Source: Proteobacteria bacterium UBA6920 (GTDB lineage Bacteria > Pseudomonadota > Gammaproteobacteria > SG8-11). Taken from it: a stretch of 24,243 bases of DNA. This document shows, piece by piece, positions 22,691 to 24,243 of the stretch; within the stretch, counting starts at the first letter, position 1, and every line of letters starts with the position of its first letter. The notes beneath the pieces were generated by a model, which saw only the letters and a program-made list of their open reading frames with translations, ran no database searches and had not been told where the DNA came from. Both the position numbers and the translations under genes were made by a program. The DNA lies in NCBI GenBank assembly GCA_002448875.1, contig DKAS01000112.1, positions 1 through 24,243 on the forward strand, read 5' to 3'.

Positions 22691-23821
22691 ATGGCGGAGG
22701 AGCAGGAGGACCGCACAGAACAACCCAGTGGCAAGCGGCGTGAGGAAGCGCGCCGCAAGGGTCAGGTCGCGCGCTCGCGCGAGCTGAATTCGGCCCTGGT
22801 CATGACCGGCGCGGCGGTGATTCTGCTGGCCAGCGGCAGCCACATCGCGGTCGGCATGCAGCGCATCATGGTGTCCTTCCTCAGCGTGCAACGCGATGCG
22901 CTGCTGGATCAGACCAGCATGCTGCGCGGGGTGCAGCAGGCCCTGGTCGAAGCTTTGTGGCTGCTGGCCCCGTTTCTGGTGCTGATGCTGGTTATCGCCC
23001 TGCTGGCACCGCTGGCGCTGAGCGGCTGGGTGTTCAGCGTCGAGCAATTGAAACCGAATTTTTCCAAATTGAATCCGATCCAGGGCATGGGGCGTATTTT
23101 TTCCACGCGCGGTCTGGCGGAGCTGGTCAAGGCACTGATCAAGTTCGTGATTATCGGTACCCTGGCTTCGCTGTGGATCTGGACGCAGGCCGACACCATT
23201 GTAGCCAGCAGCAGCCAGAACGCGACTGCGGCCATCGGCGACATGGTAACGCTCAGCGGCTGGTCGTTCCTGGTATTTTGCGCGGCGATGCTGCTCATTG
23301 CCGCCGGCGACGTGCCTCTGCAACTGTGGGAACACACCAAGCAGTTACGCATGACCCGTCAGGAGGTGAAGGACGAGCACAAGCAGACCGAGGGCGATCC
23401 GCATTTGCGCGGCAGGTTGCGCCAGTTGCAGCGCGAACGCGCCAGCCGGCGGATGATGGCGGACGTGCCCAGAGCCGACGTGGTGGTGATGAACCCGAAT
23501 CACTACGCGGTGGCGCTGCGTTACCAGGCCGATAAACACAATGCCCCCGTGGTTGTGGCCAAGGGGATCAATCTAATCGCACTGCAGATACGCGACGTGG
23601 CCCAGGCACATGGTGTGCCGGTGGTGCAGAGTCCGCCGCTGGCGCGAACGCTTTACCATCATGCGAAGCTGGGGCGGCCGATACCCACCGGCCTGTTCCT
23701 GGCGGTTGCCCAGCTGCTGGCCTATGTGTATCAATTGCGGGCGGCAACGGCTGCCGGCGCCGGTTTCAATCGCCAACCGCCGGAATTTCCCATACCCGAG
23801 AACATGCGGAGGGACGAATAA
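22691..23821 (+). CDS. flhB: Flagellar export switch protein FlhB
   Basis: 376 residues. Basic N-terminus (DRTEQPSGKRREEARRKGQV), four membrane segments (about 30-215), then the cytoplasmic domain with the KQTEGDPHLRGRLRQLQRE linker. The self-cleavage motif reads NPNH (N268-P269-N270-H271) in place of the usual NPTH; the scissile Asn-Pro is kept. FlhB switches export from hook to filament substrates upon signalling by FliK. The ribosome site GGAGG lies inside the end of fliR, and flhA begins 4 bp after the stop. Confidence 0.97.
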   Translation: MAEEQEDRTEQPSGKRREEARRKGQVARSRELNSALVMTGAAVILLASGSHIAVGMQRIMVSFLSVQRDALLDQTSMLRGVQQALVEALWLLAPFLVLMLVIALLAPLALSGWVFSVEQLKPNFSKLNPIQGMGRIFSTRGLAELVKALIKFVIIGTLASLWIWTQADTIVASSSQNATAAIGDMVTLSGWSFLVFCAAMLLIAAGDVPLQLWEHTKQLRMTRQEVKDEHKQTEGDPHLRGRLRQLQRERASRRMMADVPRADVVVMNPNHYAVALRYQADKHNAPVVVAKGINLIALQIRDVAQAHGVPVVQSPPLARTLYHHAKLGRPIPTGLFLAVAQLLAYVYQLRAATAAGAGFNRQPPEFPIPENMRRDE

Positions 23822-23824
23822 AAT

Positions 23825-24243
23825 ATGTATGCCATTCTAATGTCACGAATGCAGACCGTGCTGCGCGGCGGCGTCGGCATCCCGGTGCTGGTCCTGATGC
23901 TGCTGGCCATGGTGGTCGTGCCGCTGCCGCCGCTGATGCTGGACATGCTGTTCACCTTCAATATTTCCCTGGCGATGATCGTGTTGCTGGGCAGCGTCTA
24001 TACCCGCAAGCCGCTGGACTTGTCGGTCTATCCGACCATCCTGCTGCTTACTACATTGCTGCGTCTGAGCCTCAATATCGCCTCGACGCGGGTGGTGCTG
24101 TTGCATGGTCATACCGGCACCGATGCCGCCGGCCGGGTGATCGAGGCTTTCGGCCGGTTCGTCGTCGGCGGCAACTATGCGGTCGGTATCGTCATCTTCG
24201 CCATTCTGGTGGTCATCAATTTCGTCGTCATCACCAAGGGCGC
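23825..24243 (+). CDS. flhA: Flagellar export gate protein FlhA, N-terminal part
   Basis: The first about 139 codons of flhA; the gene runs off the window end, so no stop is seen. The membrane part is recognisable: GVGIPVLVLMLLAMVVVPLP, LMLDMLFTFNISLAMIVLL, then YPTILLLTTLLRLSLNIAST and VIEAFGRFVVGGNYAVGIVI, all close to FlhA/LcrD family consensus. GGAGGGA lies 10 nt before the ATG; later ATGs at 23840 and 23849 are possible starts. FlhA forms the nonameric docking ring of the export gate. Confidence 0.95.
   Translation, partial: MYAILMSRMQTVLRGGVGIPVLVLMLLAMVVVPLPPLMLDMLFTFNISLAMIVLLGSVYTRKPLDLSVYPTILLLTTLLRLSLNIASTRVVLLHGHTGTDAAGRVIEAFGRFVVGGNYAVGIVIFAILVVINFVVITKG

Noticed and set aside
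20692..23335. Long leftward His/Gln-rich frames opposite fliP-flhB
   Set aside because: They mirror the GC-rich codon pattern of the export genes; no start signal and no family.
1..24243. Search for CRISPR arrays, insertion sequences, transposase, integrase, toxin-antitoxin or defence genes
   Set aside because: No regularly spaced repeats, no terminal inverted repeats and no such protein family were seen on either strand. The tRNA at the left end shows no integrase beside it.

Overview
The window looks like chromosomal DNA of a motile, non-enteric gammaproteobacterium. The flagellar gene order (fliJ-fliK ... fliL-fliM-fliN-fliO-fliP-fliQ-fliR-flhB-flhA), sigma-54 (-24/-12) promoters in front of flagellar genes and sigma-28-like promoters in front of chemotaxis genes are the arrangement known from polar-flagellate relatives of Pseudomonas, Vibrio and Shewanella. 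The genus cannot be named from what is visible.

Left end (1-2845): the 3' half of an initiator tRNA gene, a PhnA/YjdM-type zinc-ribbon protein, a convergent membrane-anchored DUF3014 protein, and a leftward two-gene unit encoding a small exported helical protein and an exported rhodanese-like protein, closed by a good intrinsic terminator. These are ordinary housekeeping or accessory genes unrelated to motility. A 553-bp AT-rich divergent spacer follows (2846-3398).

Motility block (3399-24243, all rightward except one gene): a 969-residue inner-membrane PAS-GGDEF-EAL protein lies 17 bp upstream of fliJ, in the place where fliI is usually found. fliK follows behind its own sigma-54 promoter. 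A complete chemotaxis module then separates fliK from fliL, which are normally adjacent: STAS protein, CheY, CheA, CheW, a ParA-family ATPase, CheR, CheD, CheB, and a receiver-PP2C-anti-sigma-kinase protein of the HsbR/CrsR type. A leftward dihaem cytochrome c peroxidase gene sits at the right edge of this module. The flagellar export and switch operon fliLMNOPQR-flhB-flhA then runs to the window end, where flhA is cut.

How it fits together: FliL, FliM, FliN, FliO, FliP, FliQ, FliR, FlhB and FlhA build the motor switch and export gate; FliJ and FliK are the export chaperone/ATPase-stalk protein and the hook-length ruler. CheA/CheW/CheY with the adaptation enzymes CheR, CheB and CheD form a signalling array, probably placed at the pole by the ParA-type ATPase. 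The STAS protein and the HsbR-like protein bracket the chemotaxis genes and together look like a partner-switching pair that could couple chemotaxis or two-component input to an anti-sigma factor or to c-di-GMP. The membrane GGDEF-EAL protein gives a second c-di-GMP input at the same locus.

Most notable non-coding signal: upstream of fliL there is a textbook-spaced regulatory array, consisting of a FleQ-like box, a perfect-consensus IHF site and a near-perfect sigma-54 promoter within about 100 bp. No unknown defence or mobile system, CRISPR array, insertion sequence or rRNA was seen.
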